A stretch of 64,000 nucleotides of DNA from Rhodococcus sp. HM1 (GCF_023218075.1 NZ_JALPTB010000015.1:40803-104802), one strand, 5' to 3'; positions 17,547 through 27,067 are shown, counted from the first letter of the stretch. The notes: a model not told the origin generated them from the sequence alone. Made by a program: numbers and translations.

Positions 17547-18287
17547 ATGGACATCGATCTGACGGGACAGAGCGCGTTGGTCACCGGCGGCGGTTCGGGC
17601 ATCGGTGCGGCGTGCGTTCGTGAGTTGGCTGCTTGCGGCGCCAAGGTTGCTGTCGCTGATCTGTCAGGTGCGGCGGCGCGTGCTGTGGCTAACGAGATCG
17701 GTGGGGGTGCAATAGCAATCACCGCCGACGTGAGCACTCCGGGTGATGTGTCGCGAATGGTCGCAGAGACGCTCGAGGCCTTCGGGTCGCTCGATATCGC
17801 GGTCAACAATGCCGGGGTCGGGATGCCGACGAAGGCTGCGGTCGGCGCGACCGAGATCGCTGAATGGCGGCGGGTATTGTCGATCAACCTTGACGGTGCG
17901 TTCTATTGCATGCACGCGCAGCTTCCGGTCATGCGACAGGGCGGAGCAATCGTGAATCTCGCCTCGGTCATGAGTTCGGTTGCAGCAGAAGGCGCGAGCG
18001 GGTATGTCGCTTCCAAGCACGCGCTCGTGGGACTGACGAAGACGGCAGCTCTGGATTACGCCGCGGCGGGGATCCGTGTCAACGCGGTCGGTGCCGGCTT
18101 CGTCGACACGCCACTTCTCCATGGCCGGGACCCCCGATGGCTCGCTGCCGTTGCTGCCGCGCATCCCCTCGGTCGTCTCGCGGATGCATCCGAAATCGCC
18201 TCTGCTGTTGTCTTCCTGGCGTCACCGGCAGCATCGTTCATCACGGGCGCTTACATCCCGGTCGACGGTGGGTATCTCGCGCGATGA
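17547..18287 (+). CDS. Short-chain dehydrogenase/reductase
   Basis: 246 residues starting at ATG 17547; earlier in-frame codons do not look coding. It is a classical SDR: TGGGSGIGAA at the N-terminus, acidic VAVADLS, NNAGVG, then Ser in NLASVM, Tyr/Lys in YVASKHALVGL, and the closing SFITGAYIPVDGGY. The Asp after the second strand points to NAD(H). It is probably a secondary-alcohol or 3-hydroxyacyl dehydrogenase for the same pathway. Its promoter region contains palindrome copy A and its 3' flank contains copy B. Confidence 0.88.
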   Translation: MDIDLTGQSALVTGGGSGIGAACVRELAACGAKVAVADLSGAAARAVANEIGGGAIAITADVSTPGDVSRMVAETLEAFGSLDIAVNNAGVGMPTKAAVGATEIAEWRRVLSINLDGAFYCMHAQLPVMRQGGAIVNLASVMSSVAAEGASGYVASKHALVGLTKTAALDYAAAGIRVNAVGAGFVDTPLLHGRDPRWLAAVAAAHPLGRLADASEIASAVVFLASPAASFITGAYIPVDGGYLAR

Positions 18288-18296
18288 GCGGCCGTG

Positions 18297-18353
18297 TGTA
18301 GCGAATCGCGACATGTTTTGCTTCCTCGGGTCGGCATGATGAATGTGTCACAT
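18297..18353. promoter_or_regulatory. Palindromic site copy B and adjacent ATGTGTCACAT element
   Basis: TGTAGCGAATCGCGACA (18297-18313) repeats copy A, and ATGTGTCACAT (18343-18353) is a second short palindrome. Both lie in the 253-base gap ahead of the hydrolase gene at 18541. The second resembles one arm pair of the GGATGTG/CACATCC element upstream of the regulator at 24229. Confidence 0.5.
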
Positions 18354-18540
18354 CCCATAACGTCCGGTTGTGCGAGGCCTGGTGAAGGTCGTTCCGACTC
18401 CGATGATGGACGCGTCGTTGTCCGTATCTCGACCCACGCGCTCGGAGCAGGCCAACAGGCCCCAAGCGCCGGATCCGATGTCCTCGGACTCCACCGAATG
18501 GGATGACAACCCGGCAAGCCAAAATGGTAAGGAGAGCACG

Positions 18541-19437
18541 ATGACCTACAGCCCTGATACCCAGCGGGCCCGAGATCTACTGTCTTATCTGGTGTCCGAA
18601 CCCGATGCAACGATCGAGGACTACCGTCGGCTGTACGACGAGGTATGTTCGAACTTCGAATTGCCTGCCGATGCCGAGGTCGAGGACGTGGACGCAGGTG
18701 GCACACCGGCGATTTGGGTATCGGCGCCGGGCGTCGATCCGGATACCGTGATCATCGTGGTTCACGGTGGCGGCTTCACGATGGGGAACGCCAAGGGGTA
18801 TCGAGAACTCGGATACAGGTTGTCCAAGGCTGCGAACGCACGCGCTCTGGTTGTCGATTATCGACTCGCTCCCGAGGCTCCGTTCCCGCTTCCGGTGGAA
18901 GATGTGGCTTCGGCGTACCGTTTTGCGCGTGGCCAGGACGGGGTACGCAACGTCGTGCTCGTCGGTGATTCGGCAGGCGGTGGGCTGGTATTTTCCACCC
19001 TGCTGATGTTGCGCGACGCGCAGGAGAGGCTTCCCGATGCCGCGGTCGCGATGTCGCCGCTTGTCGATCTCGCCGGTGAAGGTGCCTCCCTCACCGAGCG
19101 AGCACACCTCGACCCGCTTCCCGCAGCAGCACTGGTGAGCGGCCTGGGCGGAACGTATCTCAACGGAGCCGACCCGATGCACCCGCTGGCTTCCCCTGTC
19201 TACGCAGACCTGGCAGGTCTTCCCCCTACGCTCGTTCTCGTCGGTACCGACGAAGGTCTCTACGACGATGCGACTCGCATCGTCGAGAAACTGAAGGAAG
19301 ACGGCGTAGAGGTTCGGTTCGAAGTTGGTGAGAACCTGCCCCACATCTGGCCGATCTTCTCGTTCCACCCGGAAGCGGTTGCCACGACCGACCGGATCGG
19401 AGCATTCATCCGGGAACAGATCTCAGCGAAACTGTAG
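18541..19437 (+). CDS. HSL-family alpha/beta hydrolase, lactone-hydrolase-like
   Basis: 298 residues; start at ATG 18541 after AAGGAG. Hormone-sensitive-lipase family marks are [10 protein letters not shown] (oxyanion hole, residues 74-82), [13 protein letters not shown], and the nucleophile elbow GDSAGGG with Ser144. An Asp near 241 ([10 protein letters not shown]) and His near 271 (ENLPHIW) complete the triad. Length and motifs match the monoterpene epsilon-lactone hydrolase group, and a Baeyer-Villiger enzyme close by makes lactone opening the natural role. Other esters are possible. It converges with the regulator at 19545. Confidence 0.82.
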   Translation: MTYSPDTQRARDLLSYLVSEPDATIEDYRRLYDEVCSNFELPADAEVEDVDAGGTPAIWVSAPGVDPDTVIIVVHGGGFTMGNAKGYRELGYRLSKAANARALVVDYRLAPEAPFPLPVEDVASAYRFARGQDGVRNVVLVGDSAGGGLVFSTLLMLRDAQERLPDAAVAMSPLVDLAGEGASLTERAHLDPLPAAALVSGLGGTYLNGADPMHPLASPVYADLAGLPPTLVLVGTDEGLYDDATRIVEKLKEDGVEVRFEVGENLPHIWPIFSFHPEAVATTDRIGAFIREQISAKL

Positions 19438-19544
19438 GAAGGAGGCGGTGGTATGCGTCTGCGGCGTGTACCACCGCTCCTGCGGCACTACCCGCATCCA
19501 GAGCTTCCCGGCGGTGGCCTGCACGTTCGCTTGGAGATTTTCGG

Positions 19545-21320
19545 TCAGTAGTTGGAGGAGGACAGATCGATTCCTAGTGCTCGTACCTTGCGGTAGAGCG
19601 TCGAGCGAGCTATTCCGAGACTGTCGGCAGCAATTCGTTTGTTCCCGCGCGCTTTCTGGAGAGCGTCCAGTATGGCCTTGGCCTCGATATGTTCCAGACC
19701 GACCAGGTCTCGACGCCCTGCGTCTGCCCGCAGTCTCGGAGGTAGATCAGCGGCGCTGATCGTAGGGTGTCGGTGTCTTGTGAGAATTTCCCGAACCACG
19801 GCGTCGATGGAGGCGACGTTTCGGCTCCAGTTGATCCGGCTGAGTGTCTGTACGGCGTCCGGCAGCCATCGGACCGATCGAGCCGCTGGTAGGTGTCGCA
19901 TCGTCAACGCGTCGAGGATGAGAGGGAGATCCTGAATTCTCTGGGACAGCGATGGAACTTCGAGCACGACATCGAACCACTCGGCAATCGGAGAACGATC
20001 TTTCTGGAAACTCACTTCCCTCATGGTTGCGTTCACTTGTATTCCGTTACAAGTAAATTCATCCAATAGGCGGATCACGGCGTGAGCCTCGTCGTCATTC
20101 AGCCGATCCAGTCGTCGCAGTATGAGTTCCGGTGCTCCTCCGGAGACCATACTGCGAACATTGTCGAGCCAGTGTTCGAAGGGATCGTCCGTTGGGGATT
20201 TGGCTTCGGCGACGACTGCACGGTTACCGGCCAAGGCAGATGCGACAGCGAACTTGCCGACGCCGGCGTCACCTACGAGCAGTTTCGGACGTTGCCGGAA
20301 TGCGGCTGCTTCATGGCACAGTCTGCGCCACGCGTCGCTGGTCCCGACCAATCCCCGAATGGGCTCAGCGCCGTATCCCTTCGGTAGCACCGAAGCTGCG
20401 CAGGTCGATTCGGGCATTACTCGGAGAACTGCACCTACTGGACGAGTTCCGTCGAATACCTTGCTTACCTTGACAACGGCAGGGGTACCGTCACCGAGGG
20501 ACACAGTCGAATCGTGCGGTGTTGAACTGTGAAGAACGGTCGAGGCGTGTTCCCACAGCAGCGCTTGGTCGACCGAGCTGAACCGGCGGGCTGCTGCGGC
20601 GTTGCTGATCACGGTCTGGTCGTCCAGGCAGATGACAGGATGGCGGATGTCGCGGTTCTCGGCGAGATAGGCAGACATGAGCACTTGTTCGCGTCGGGAG
20701 GTGACGTTCAGAAGCGCGCGCTCGATCTCCAGGGCGAGGTCGGTCACCCATGTTTGCAGGATGGGGCTGGTATCACGGAATCGTACGGTGACGTTGAGTG
20801 TGCCTACCAGTCTTCGGGTGATGGGGTGCCGAATCGGCGCTCCGGCACACGTGAAGTCCAGTAGTTCTTCCGAGAAGTGCTCGGGACCGGCGACGGTCGC
20901 GCTTCGACCGGTCTCGAGGACGATGCCACTGCTGTTGGTGCCCACGGCGGCTTCGCCCCAGGTGTAGTCGGGAGCGATGCATTGAGAATCCAGGATGGAA
21001 GCGAAGTCCCTGTCTTCCACCCATCGGCGCAGAAGTCGGCCGGACGAATCGGTCATCGCGAGGCTGCAGCTGGACTGGGAAAGTGCGGCCCTGCGGTGCT
21101 CGACGATTTCGCCTGCTATCTGACAAAGTTGCGCGTTGGTGTCCTCGCAGCTGACGAGAGACGGCGCACAGCGATCGGGGCCAAGGCCATGCATCAGCGA
21201 GCGCCGCCAGGACTCCACAATTTGTGGGCGCACCCCAGAGACGGCCGTCAGGCCATCGGGGGTCGATAGCGCGCGTTCTCTGGCCGCAAGAATCAGTTGG
21301 CGGCCTCCACTGTCTTGCAC
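19545..21320 (-). CDS. GAF-AAA-Fis transcriptional regulator without the sigma-54 contact motif
   Basis: 591 residues from GTG 21320 (AGGAG upstream). This start gives an N-terminus exactly as long as that of the paralogue at 24229; a GTG 26 codons upstream has no ribosome site. The order is an N-terminal segment with GVRPQIVESWRRSL, a GAF-type sensor (about 80-230), a shrunken AAA+ domain with Walker A GDAGVGKF, and a C-terminal Fis-type helix-turn-helix with IARSTLYRKVRALGID. The GAFTGA loop that touches sigma-54 is not present, in line with the absence of sigma-54 from actinobacteria. It probably senses a pathway metabolite and activates the flanking catabolic genes. Confidence 0.85.
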   Translation of the reverse strand: MQDSGGRQLILAARERALSTPDGLTAVSGVRPQIVESWRRSLMHGLGPDRCAPSLVSCEDTNAQLCQIAGEIVEHRRAALSQSSCSLAMTDSSGRLLRRWVEDRDFASILDSQCIAPDYTWGEAAVGTNSSGIVLETGRSATVAGPEHFSEELLDFTCAGAPIRHPITRRLVGTLNVTVRFRDTSPILQTWVTDLALEIERALLNVTSRREQVLMSAYLAENRDIRHPVICLDDQTVISNAAAARRFSSVDQALLWEHASTVLHSSTPHDSTVSLGDGTPAVVKVSKVFDGTRPVGAVLRVMPESTCAASVLPKGYGAEPIRGLVGTSDAWRRLCHEAAAFRQRPKLLVGDAGVGKFAVASALAGNRAVVAEAKSPTDDPFEHWLDNVRSMVSGGAPELILRRLDRLNDDEAHAVIRLLDEFTCNGIQVNATMREVSFQKDRSPIAEWFDVVLEVPSLSQRIQDLPLILDALTMRHLPAARSVRWLPDAVQTLSRINWSRNVASIDAVVREILTRHRHPTISAADLPPRLRADAGRRDLVGLEHIEAKAILDALQKARGNKRIAADSLGIARSTLYRKVRALGIDLSSSNY

Positions 21321-21570
21321 CGTGCTCCTCTCAGGGTGTGGTGGATCCACGCCAGATTGCTTGTTTGGGACCGGACTGCTGTTTGTGAGTTGAGTCACCA
21401 GAGTCTAACCCTACTGACGCTGACGTCAATAGTTGCTGTCGCTCCTGCGCGGTCGCGATGCCCGCCGGGCATGGCCATGAGTGAACACTCCTCCGGTCGG
21501 GTATCGAGCTCTACGTGCAGGTCGGGAGGATCGAAGTTGGACTACGGGTAAGAAGAACGTCGAATGCGCA

Positions 21571-21598
21571 GACACCGGCAGGCTGTCGTGCCGGTGTC
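21571..21598 (-). terminator. Hairpin terminator of the transporter gene
   Basis: GACACCGGCA and TGCCGGTGTC make a perfect 10-bp stem with an 8-base loop, about 120 bases beyond the stop of the minus-strand transporter. The rest of the 398-base gap (21321-21718) holds no recognisable gene and should contain the promoter of the regulator at 19545. Confidence 0.7.
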
Positions 21599-21718
21599 CG
21601 CGGTAGGTCGACCAGTCGGCGCTCGGATGACATTGCCGCGGTCCCGTTCCGCCAGTCGGCCAACGAACTATCCGTAGACATGCAACGGCGCGGTCTTTCG
21701 GATCCGGACGGACCGTTC

Positions 21719-23068
21719 TCACACAGTGACGGGGCCCTCCTTGTGGTCGCGCGGACTTTGCGCGATAGCCATCGTGGCGAGGTCGATATCGCGGGTTTCG
21801 CGCAACGTCGCCACAACGGCGGCACCAGCGAGCAAGACGAGAGTGGTGTAGCCGATGAACACCCAACCCATGTCGATGCTCGTCAACCATGAATTGAGGA
21901 ACGGTGCTGTGCCGCCGAATATCGCTGCGGCCAGAGAACCGACGACGCCGACTCCTACGGCACGGTGGGTGGAGGTAAGGCTCTCCGACAGCAAACTCGG
22001 GAGGATCGACGCAATCGCAGCCCAGAAGACGAAGGACACCAGCTGTACCGCGAAGAGGCTCAGGGGATCGTTGGACAGTATCCAGCTGAACGGATACGAA
22101 AACAGCCCGAAGCCGATCAACGAGAATATTGCAATCGGTTTCCTTCCGACACGGTCGGAAAGAAGGCCGAATACCGGAAAGAGTCCCAGACCCAGGAGCT
22201 GCGCGATCAAACTCGCAGCGAAAGCGCCTGATTCGCTCATATCGAGGCTGCTGATCGCATAGGACGCGGCGAAGGTGATCCACGTGTAGAAGGCCACGTT
22301 CGCGGCGCCGACAACAACAAGGAGCTTGAGCAGGATTACAAGTACTGCACGCCGGGACCGACGCGGGCTGTCGGCGTCGGCAGGCTGTGTTTGCTCGGCT
22401 CGTTCGCCGCTGACGAGTGCAGTTCCGATTTCGGTCTCCACCGAACGGATGCGAATGTAAAGGGCGTATCCGGCCAGCAGCGACCCGACAACGAACGGAA
22501 CTCGCCACCCCCAGGCCTGCATGGCGTCCGCGGAGACCATGTTGGTCATGAACGCGCCGAGGAGGGTGCCTGCAATGGTGCCGACGGAAGCGCTGAAAAA
22601 GATTGAACTCGACCACAATCCGCGACGACGCGGCGGCGCAAGCTCCGAGACATAGACGTAGGCGGCTGCTGATTCTCCACCGTGTGCCAGACCTTGGATC
22701 ATCCTTGCGATCAGCAGGAGAATCGGACCGACCACACCGGCAGCGGCGTGAGTGGGGATGGTCGCGATCAGCAAGCTTCCGATTCCCATGGCGATCATTG
22801 CCAGAGCCAGGGAATTCTTACGACCGTACTTGTCGGCTATACGTCCGAAGACGAATCCGCCGACGGGGCGGGCAACGAATGATACGGCGAAAATTGCGAG
22901 GGTTTGCAGTAGAGCCGCCGTGGGATCGTCGGAGTCGAAGACCGCATCTGCGATGTATGTGGAGAACAGCGCAAAGATCGTCCAGTCGAAGAACTCGAGC
23001 ACGTTGCCGAACAAGGCTGCTCTCAACGATTTCATCTTCGTTCGATGATCGGTCGTATGTTGACTCAT
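21719..23068 (-). CDS. MFS transporter, metabolite:H+ symporter family
   Basis: 449 residues from ATG 23068 (GGGAG upstream), with about twelve hydrophobic segments. MHS-family marks are GNVLEFFDWTIFALF at the first helix, the RPVGGFVFGRIADKYGRK loop between helices 2 and 3, and the matching FGLLSDRVGRKP in the second half. Such carriers import carboxylates and similar acids with protons. Its place between two catabolic regulators suggests uptake of the pathway substrate or an acidic intermediate. It has its own hairpin terminator. Confidence 0.9.
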   Translation of the reverse strand: MSQHTTDHRTKMKSLRAALFGNVLEFFDWTIFALFSTYIADAVFDSDDPTAALLQTLAIFAVSFVARPVGGFVFGRIADKYGRKNSLALAMIAMGIGSLLIATIPTHAAAGVVGPILLLIARMIQGLAHGGESAAAYVYVSELAPPRRRGLWSSSIFFSASVGTIAGTLLGAFMTNMVSADAMQAWGWRVPFVVGSLLAGYALYIRIRSVETEIGTALVSGERAEQTQPADADSPRRSRRAVLVILLKLLVVVGAANVAFYTWITFAASYAISSLDMSESGAFAASLIAQLLGLGLFPVFGLLSDRVGRKPIAIFSLIGFGLFSYPFSWILSNDPLSLFAVQLVSFVFWAAIASILPSLLSESLTSTHRAVGVGVVGSLAAAIFGGTAPFLNSWLTSIDMGWVFIGYTTLVLLAGAAVVATLRETRDIDLATMAIAQSPRDHKEGPVTV

Positions 23069-23340
23069 GGCTTGTGCTCCCTTGGGTATCACGGTGTTCG
23101 ACCGATCCGGGGTCGTGATGACTCGTCCGGACGGATTTCACATTGGAATGGCGGAAGGACCTTGGCGCCGGAGCACTCGACGATGTGGATGCCGTCGACT
23201 CCCGACCGGCGCATGCAAGGGCAGCCTCGACGAGGTCAGGCGACTCTCGCGACCGCAAGAGGGCGTGACCCGTCAGCTCGTGTCAGGTGCCAGGACCCCG
23301 GCAGGCATGACGAGCGTCACACTATAGGGCGGTGCATGAA

Positions 23341-23362
23341 TTAGTCAACGAGTATTCACTTC
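23341..23362. promoter_or_regulatory. Candidate operator ahead of the TetR gene
   Basis: TTAGTCA-N8-TCACTTC matches 11 of 14 arm positions of the TTAGTGA-N8-TCACTAA palindrome found at 32236 and, slightly altered, at 31895. It lies 110 bases upstream of the TetR-type regulator, where an autoregulatory site is often found. The remaining sequence between 23069 and 23472 contains no gene I can recognise. Confidence 0.4.
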
Positions 23363-23472
23363 GGCTGGCGCTCGTCTCCGGCGCTCTCGGCTGGGGTGCA
23401 GTGCTGTTGCGCTGCAGGAGCGCTGCCGACAGGCGGGACCCTTACCGCCCCGGAGCCGTTACCGTAGAGGTC

Positions 23473-24063
23473 ATGACGGCCGATCCGGAGAGCCCACGAC
23501 GCGTGCGACTTGAAGCCGACGACCGGCGTGAGCAGTTGATCATGGTGGCGATGAAGTTTTTCGCCGGCAAGCCGTACGACCACGTCTCGACAGCCGACAT
23601 CACCGAAGCGGCGGGGACCACACGTACGAATCTCAACTATCACTTCGGGAACAAGCGGAACCTGTATTTGGAAGCACTCCGGCGCTTCGCGACGTTGCCG
23701 TCGACGTTGCCTCGCGACGTCGGTGAGGGCGCCGTCGAAGACAACGTAGACCGCCTGTTCGGACGGTGGCTCGACTTCGTCGAGTGCAACCACGAAGCAT
23801 TCATGGCGCTCTATTACGCACAGCGATCGACTGCGGGCGATGACGTCAAGGTGTTGCTGGAAACGGCCCTGGCCGCCTGGGAAGATCGGCTGCTCTCCGT
23901 TCTGCGGCTGCCCTCCGGGGACATCGTCGCGCGTGCGCGTGTCCGTGCGTTCCAAGCAATGGTCGGTGTCGCGACCCAGGAATGGCTCGAGCACCGTGTG
24001 TTGTCGAAGGTGCAGGTCAAAGACTTGTTGACGCGGACCCTGCTCGAGCTGGGGCGGTTGTAG
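23473..24063 (+). CDS. TetR-family transcriptional regulator
   Basis: 196 residues, usual TetR size. The start ATG at 23473 is chosen by domain position; the GAGG ahead of it is close. The N-terminal helix-turn-helix is IMVAMKFFAGKPYDHVST, then ITEAAGTTRTNLNYHFGNKR and NLYLEALRRF. The C-terminal ligand domain (about 70-196) has no assignable ligand. It diverges from the transporter at 23068 and precedes the second GAF-AAA-Fis gene. An operator-like palindrome shared with the 31.7-32.3 kb promoters lies upstream, so it may repress those genes and itself. Confidence 0.85.
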   Translation: MTADPESPRRVRLEADDRREQLIMVAMKFFAGKPYDHVSTADITEAAGTTRTNLNYHFGNKRNLYLEALRRFATLPSTLPRDVGEGAVEDNVDRLFGRWLDFVECNHEAFMALYYAQRSTAGDDVKVLLETALAAWEDRLLSVLRLPSGDIVARARVRAFQAMVGVATQEWLEHRVLSKVQVKDLLTRTLLELGRL

Positions 24064-24149
24064 ATACCGCTCCCGTTCGGCGTGGCAATAGCCCTCCCCG
24101 TGGTCGTCCGGGAGCCGCACGCTATTGACATAGTCGTCAGTAAAGCCCA

Positions 24150-24171
24150 GGATGTGTACTGGGTCACATCC
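24150..24171. promoter_or_regulatory. Inverted repeat upstream of the second GAF-AAA-Fis regulator
   Basis: GGATGTG (24150-24156) and CACATCC (24165-24171) form a perfect 7-bp inverted repeat with an 8-base spacer, 58 bases upstream of the start codon. It may be an autoregulatory operator. A shorter relative, ATGTGTCACAT, is at 18343. Confidence 0.5.
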
Positions 24172-24228
24172 GCATGTCTATTGATGTATCGAGTCCGAGC
24201 CATCGAACGCTTGGAGGAAGGGGAGCCG

Positions 24229-25998
24229 ATGACGATCGACGACGCCACACGGACGGTGCTGCAGGCCCGCGAAAGCGTTTTCGCGTCGCCTTCCGCTCTT
24301 GCCGGCGTGACGGGCGTACGACCACAGATCCTCGAGTCGTGGCGCCGCTCCCTGTCGTACGGGCTCGACCCGGATCGATGCGTGCCCAAACCTTCCCCGT
24401 CTCCGGACTCGAGTGCACTTCTCCGCAGATTCGCCGGCATCGTCATCGAAGGCAAGAGCGCGGCGATGGCGCAGTCGAACTGCAGTGTGGCGATCACCGA
24501 TCCTGACGGGCGCCTGCTGAATCGATGGGTGACCGACGGAGGCTTTGCCGCGACCCTGGACGGAAAGCTGATCGTTCCCGATTTCTCGGTCGCCGAGGGC
24601 GCTACCGGCACGGGTAGCAGCAGCATAGTCCTGGAGACGGGTCAGCCGGCGGCGGTTGCAGGTCCGGAGCACTTCAACGGTGACTGGATCGGTTTCACGT
24701 GCGCAGGAGCCCCGGTCAGGCACCCGATTACTCGCCGCTTGATCGGATCCCTCAACCTCACGGTCCGGCATTCCGACACCAGTCCTGTTCTGTTGTCGTG
24801 GGTGACGGATATGGCGGCCGACATCGAACGCGCAATGCTGGACAACGCATCGACGGAAGAAAAACTCCTCCTAGCTGCGTACATGAAGGCGAAGCGGGAC
24901 GCCCGTCACCCGGTTGTGTGCCTGAACGGCCGCACCGTAATCAGCAATGCACCCGCAGCCCGCATGCTCGGTCCCGTCGACCAAGGGCTCGTGTGGGAGG
25001 CTGCGTCGAAATTCTTGCGCGATCGGTCGGGGATTGCCGCGCTCACCCTGGCCGACGGATCCTCGGTAAGAGTGGATGTCACCGCGGTGTCGGACGGAGC
25101 CACGCCGATAGGTGCGGTCGTGCGGCTTACACCCGACGATCGCATCGAGGGGGCGATCTCTGCGCCGTCGAGCCCACCGGCGTCCCTGCCGGGTTTGGTG
25201 GGTGCGAGTAGTGCCTGGCGACGGCTTTGTGCCCGGGCCGGTTCGGGCGCCGCCTCTCCGACCCTGGTCGTCGGTGAGGCAGGCGCCGGCAAAATGGCGG
25301 TTGCCTCCGCTATCGGCGGACAGGCTCCTGCGGTGGTCGACGCGGAGAAAAGCTATTCCACTCAGGCGCAATGGCTCGACGACGTCCGTGGAGCGTGCCA
25401 ATCGGGCGCCGCCCACGTCGTCCTGCGGCACCTGGACTGCTTGGACGCATCTTGGGCCGGATCGACTGCGCGACTTCTCGAAGAGGCGCGCGATCGGGGC
25501 CTCCGGGTCAGCGCGACGTTCACGAGACGGACGGCTGATGGCTCGACAACCCCGCTTCTCGACTGGTTCGACGAGATCTTGGAAGTGCCACCGCTTTCGG
25601 ACCGAATGGACGATATGGGGCTTCTTCTGGAGAGTCTTACTGCCCGCCATGCGGCAGCAGGCCACCGTGTCCGCTGGTTGCCCGATGCCGTGCAGGTGAT
25701 GACCCGCATCACGTGGCCTCGTAACGTAGCATCGCTGGAACGTACCGTGCGAGAAGTTCTTTCGGGATACACGAAATCGACGGTCGGGGCAACGGATCTG
25801 CCCGCGGATCTGCGTGCCCGTGCGAGCCGCCGTACTCTCGTCGGCCTCGAGCAAATCGAGGCAAAGGCAATCATCGACGCGCTGCGCAATGCCGACGGCA
25901 ACAAGCGGCACGCTGCCGACGCTCTCGGTATCGCGCGATCGACGCTGTATCGCAAAGTGCGCGTACTGGGAATCGATCTGAGCGCATCGAACTACTGA
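24229..25998 (+). CDS. GAF-AAA-Fis transcriptional regulator, second paralogue
   Basis: 589 residues; ATG at 24229 behind AAGGGGAG. It is a close paralogue of the regulator at 19545 with the same plan: GVRPQILESWRRSL near residue 30, the GAF sensor with SVAEGATGTGSSSIVLETG, Walker A GEAGAGKM, a reduced AAA+ domain without GAFTGA, and a C-terminal helix-turn-helix IARSTLYRKVRVLGID. The GAF segments differ enough to bind different effectors. It lies downstream of the TetR gene and converges with the SDR at 26117. It probably activates one of the two monooxygenase clusters. Confidence 0.85.
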   Translation: MTIDDATRTVLQARESVFASPSALAGVTGVRPQILESWRRSLSYGLDPDRCVPKPSPSPDSSALLRRFAGIVIEGKSAAMAQSNCSVAITDPDGRLLNRWVTDGGFAATLDGKLIVPDFSVAEGATGTGSSSIVLETGQPAAVAGPEHFNGDWIGFTCAGAPVRHPITRRLIGSLNLTVRHSDTSPVLLSWVTDMAADIERAMLDNASTEEKLLLAAYMKAKRDARHPVVCLNGRTVISNAPAARMLGPVDQGLVWEAASKFLRDRSGIAALTLADGSSVRVDVTAVSDGATPIGAVVRLTPDDRIEGAISAPSSPPASLPGLVGASSAWRRLCARAGSGAASPTLVVGEAGAGKMAVASAIGGQAPAVVDAEKSYSTQAQWLDDVRGACQSGAAHVVLRHLDCLDASWAGSTARLLEEARDRGLRVSATFTRRTADGSTTPLLDWFDEILEVPPLSDRMDDMGLLLESLTARHAAAGHRVRWLPDAVQVMTRITWPRNVASLERTVREVLSGYTKSTVGATDLPADLRARASRRTLVGLEQIEAKAIIDALRNADGNKRHAADALGIARSTLYRKVRVLGIDLSASNY

Positions 25999-26116
25999 TG
26001 CCGGCCGGCTCGAGGTTCGACCTGCTCGAACATCCATCCAGACCGCGAGCCGGACCCTGGTCGTTCATGTCCGAGTGAACTCCCGAGTACGGCCCGCGGC
26101 CTGAATTCGACCCTGC

Positions 26117-26950
26117 TCACTTCACGAGAAGCCCCGCATCCACCGGCAATGTCGCACCGGTGATATAGCGCGCTTCGTCGGATGCAAGGAACAGGACGGC
26201 ATTGCTGACGTCGATCGATTCCACCCACGGAATGGGCAGCAGATTGACCGACTGCGAAGCGGGCTCGAAATCTGCTCGTGTCGGGTTCTCCAGATCCGGC
26301 CGAAAGATCCGATACGTGCCGTCGTTCTGGATCATCGGTGTATCGACCTGTGTGGGATGGACCGAGTTGACGCGGATCTTGTGCTCCGCGAGTTCCTGGG
26401 CGAGGGTCCTCATCAATCCAACGACGCCGTGTTTGGATGCGGAATAGTGTGCGACGCTCTGCATCCCCTTCAGACCGGCAACCGAACTCGTGAAGATGAT
26501 CGATCCACCTCGACCGCCCCCGATGAGATGCGGCACTGTTGCCACGGCCGTGTTCCAGGCGCCGGTGAGGTTGACATCGATCATTTGCTGCCACGAGTCG
26601 GCCGGAATCTCATGTGTGCGGTGGGGGAGTGGCGCTATGGCGGCGTTGACCGACACGATATCGAGACGTCCCAATTCTGCTACCGCACCGGCGATACCGG
26701 ACACGAGTTTCTCGAGATTGCGGACATCGATCGCCAGCGTGATGATTCGTCTGCCCCGAGATTCGACCTCACACGCGGTTTCGGCAAGATCTTCGGCGGT
26801 GCCCATCGGATAGGACACGTTCAGGATGGCATCGGGGACATCGATCGCGATGATGTCGGCACCCTCCTCAGCCAGACGGACTGTATGCGCGCGACCCTGC
26901 CCACGTGCAGCACCGGTGATGAGAGCAACTTTTCCTTCGACACGTCCCAT
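26117..26950 (-). CDS. Mycofactocin-type short-chain dehydrogenase, second copy
   Basis: 277 residues with GAARGQGRAHTVRLAEEGA, acidic IIAIDVPD, and the mycofactocin-group insert (AILNVSYPMGTAEDLAE). The catalytic Ser is in FTSSVAG and Tyr/Lys in YSASKHGVVGL; the C-terminus is YITGATLPVDAGLLVK. The same family as the gene at 14729 but clearly divergent, so not a recent duplication. It probably oxidises an alcohol with bound NAD that is recycled through mycofactocin. It lies downstream of the SDR, hydrolase and monooxygenase genes on the same strand. Confidence 0.85.
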   Translation of the reverse strand: MGRVEGKVALITGAARGQGRAHTVRLAEEGADIIAIDVPDAILNVSYPMGTAEDLAETACEVESRGRRIITLAIDVRNLEKLVSGIAGAVAELGRLDIVSVNAAIAPLPHRTHEIPADSWQQMIDVNLTGAWNTAVATVPHLIGGGRGGSIIFTSSVAGLKGMQSVAHYSASKHGVVGLMRTLAQELAEHKIRVNSVHPTQVDTPMIQNDGTYRIFRPDLENPTRADFEPASQSVNLLPIPWVESIDVSNAVLFLASDEARYITGATLPVDAGLLVK

Positions 26951-27067
26951 GTAGTACTCCTCTGCTGTGGTGGCACTGTATTGCTGCAGTCGTGGATCCC
27001 GCTGTGGGATCGGTGCAGAGCCGGGCGGACGACCGAGGTTCCGACTGCCGGCTCTGCACCGATGTCA

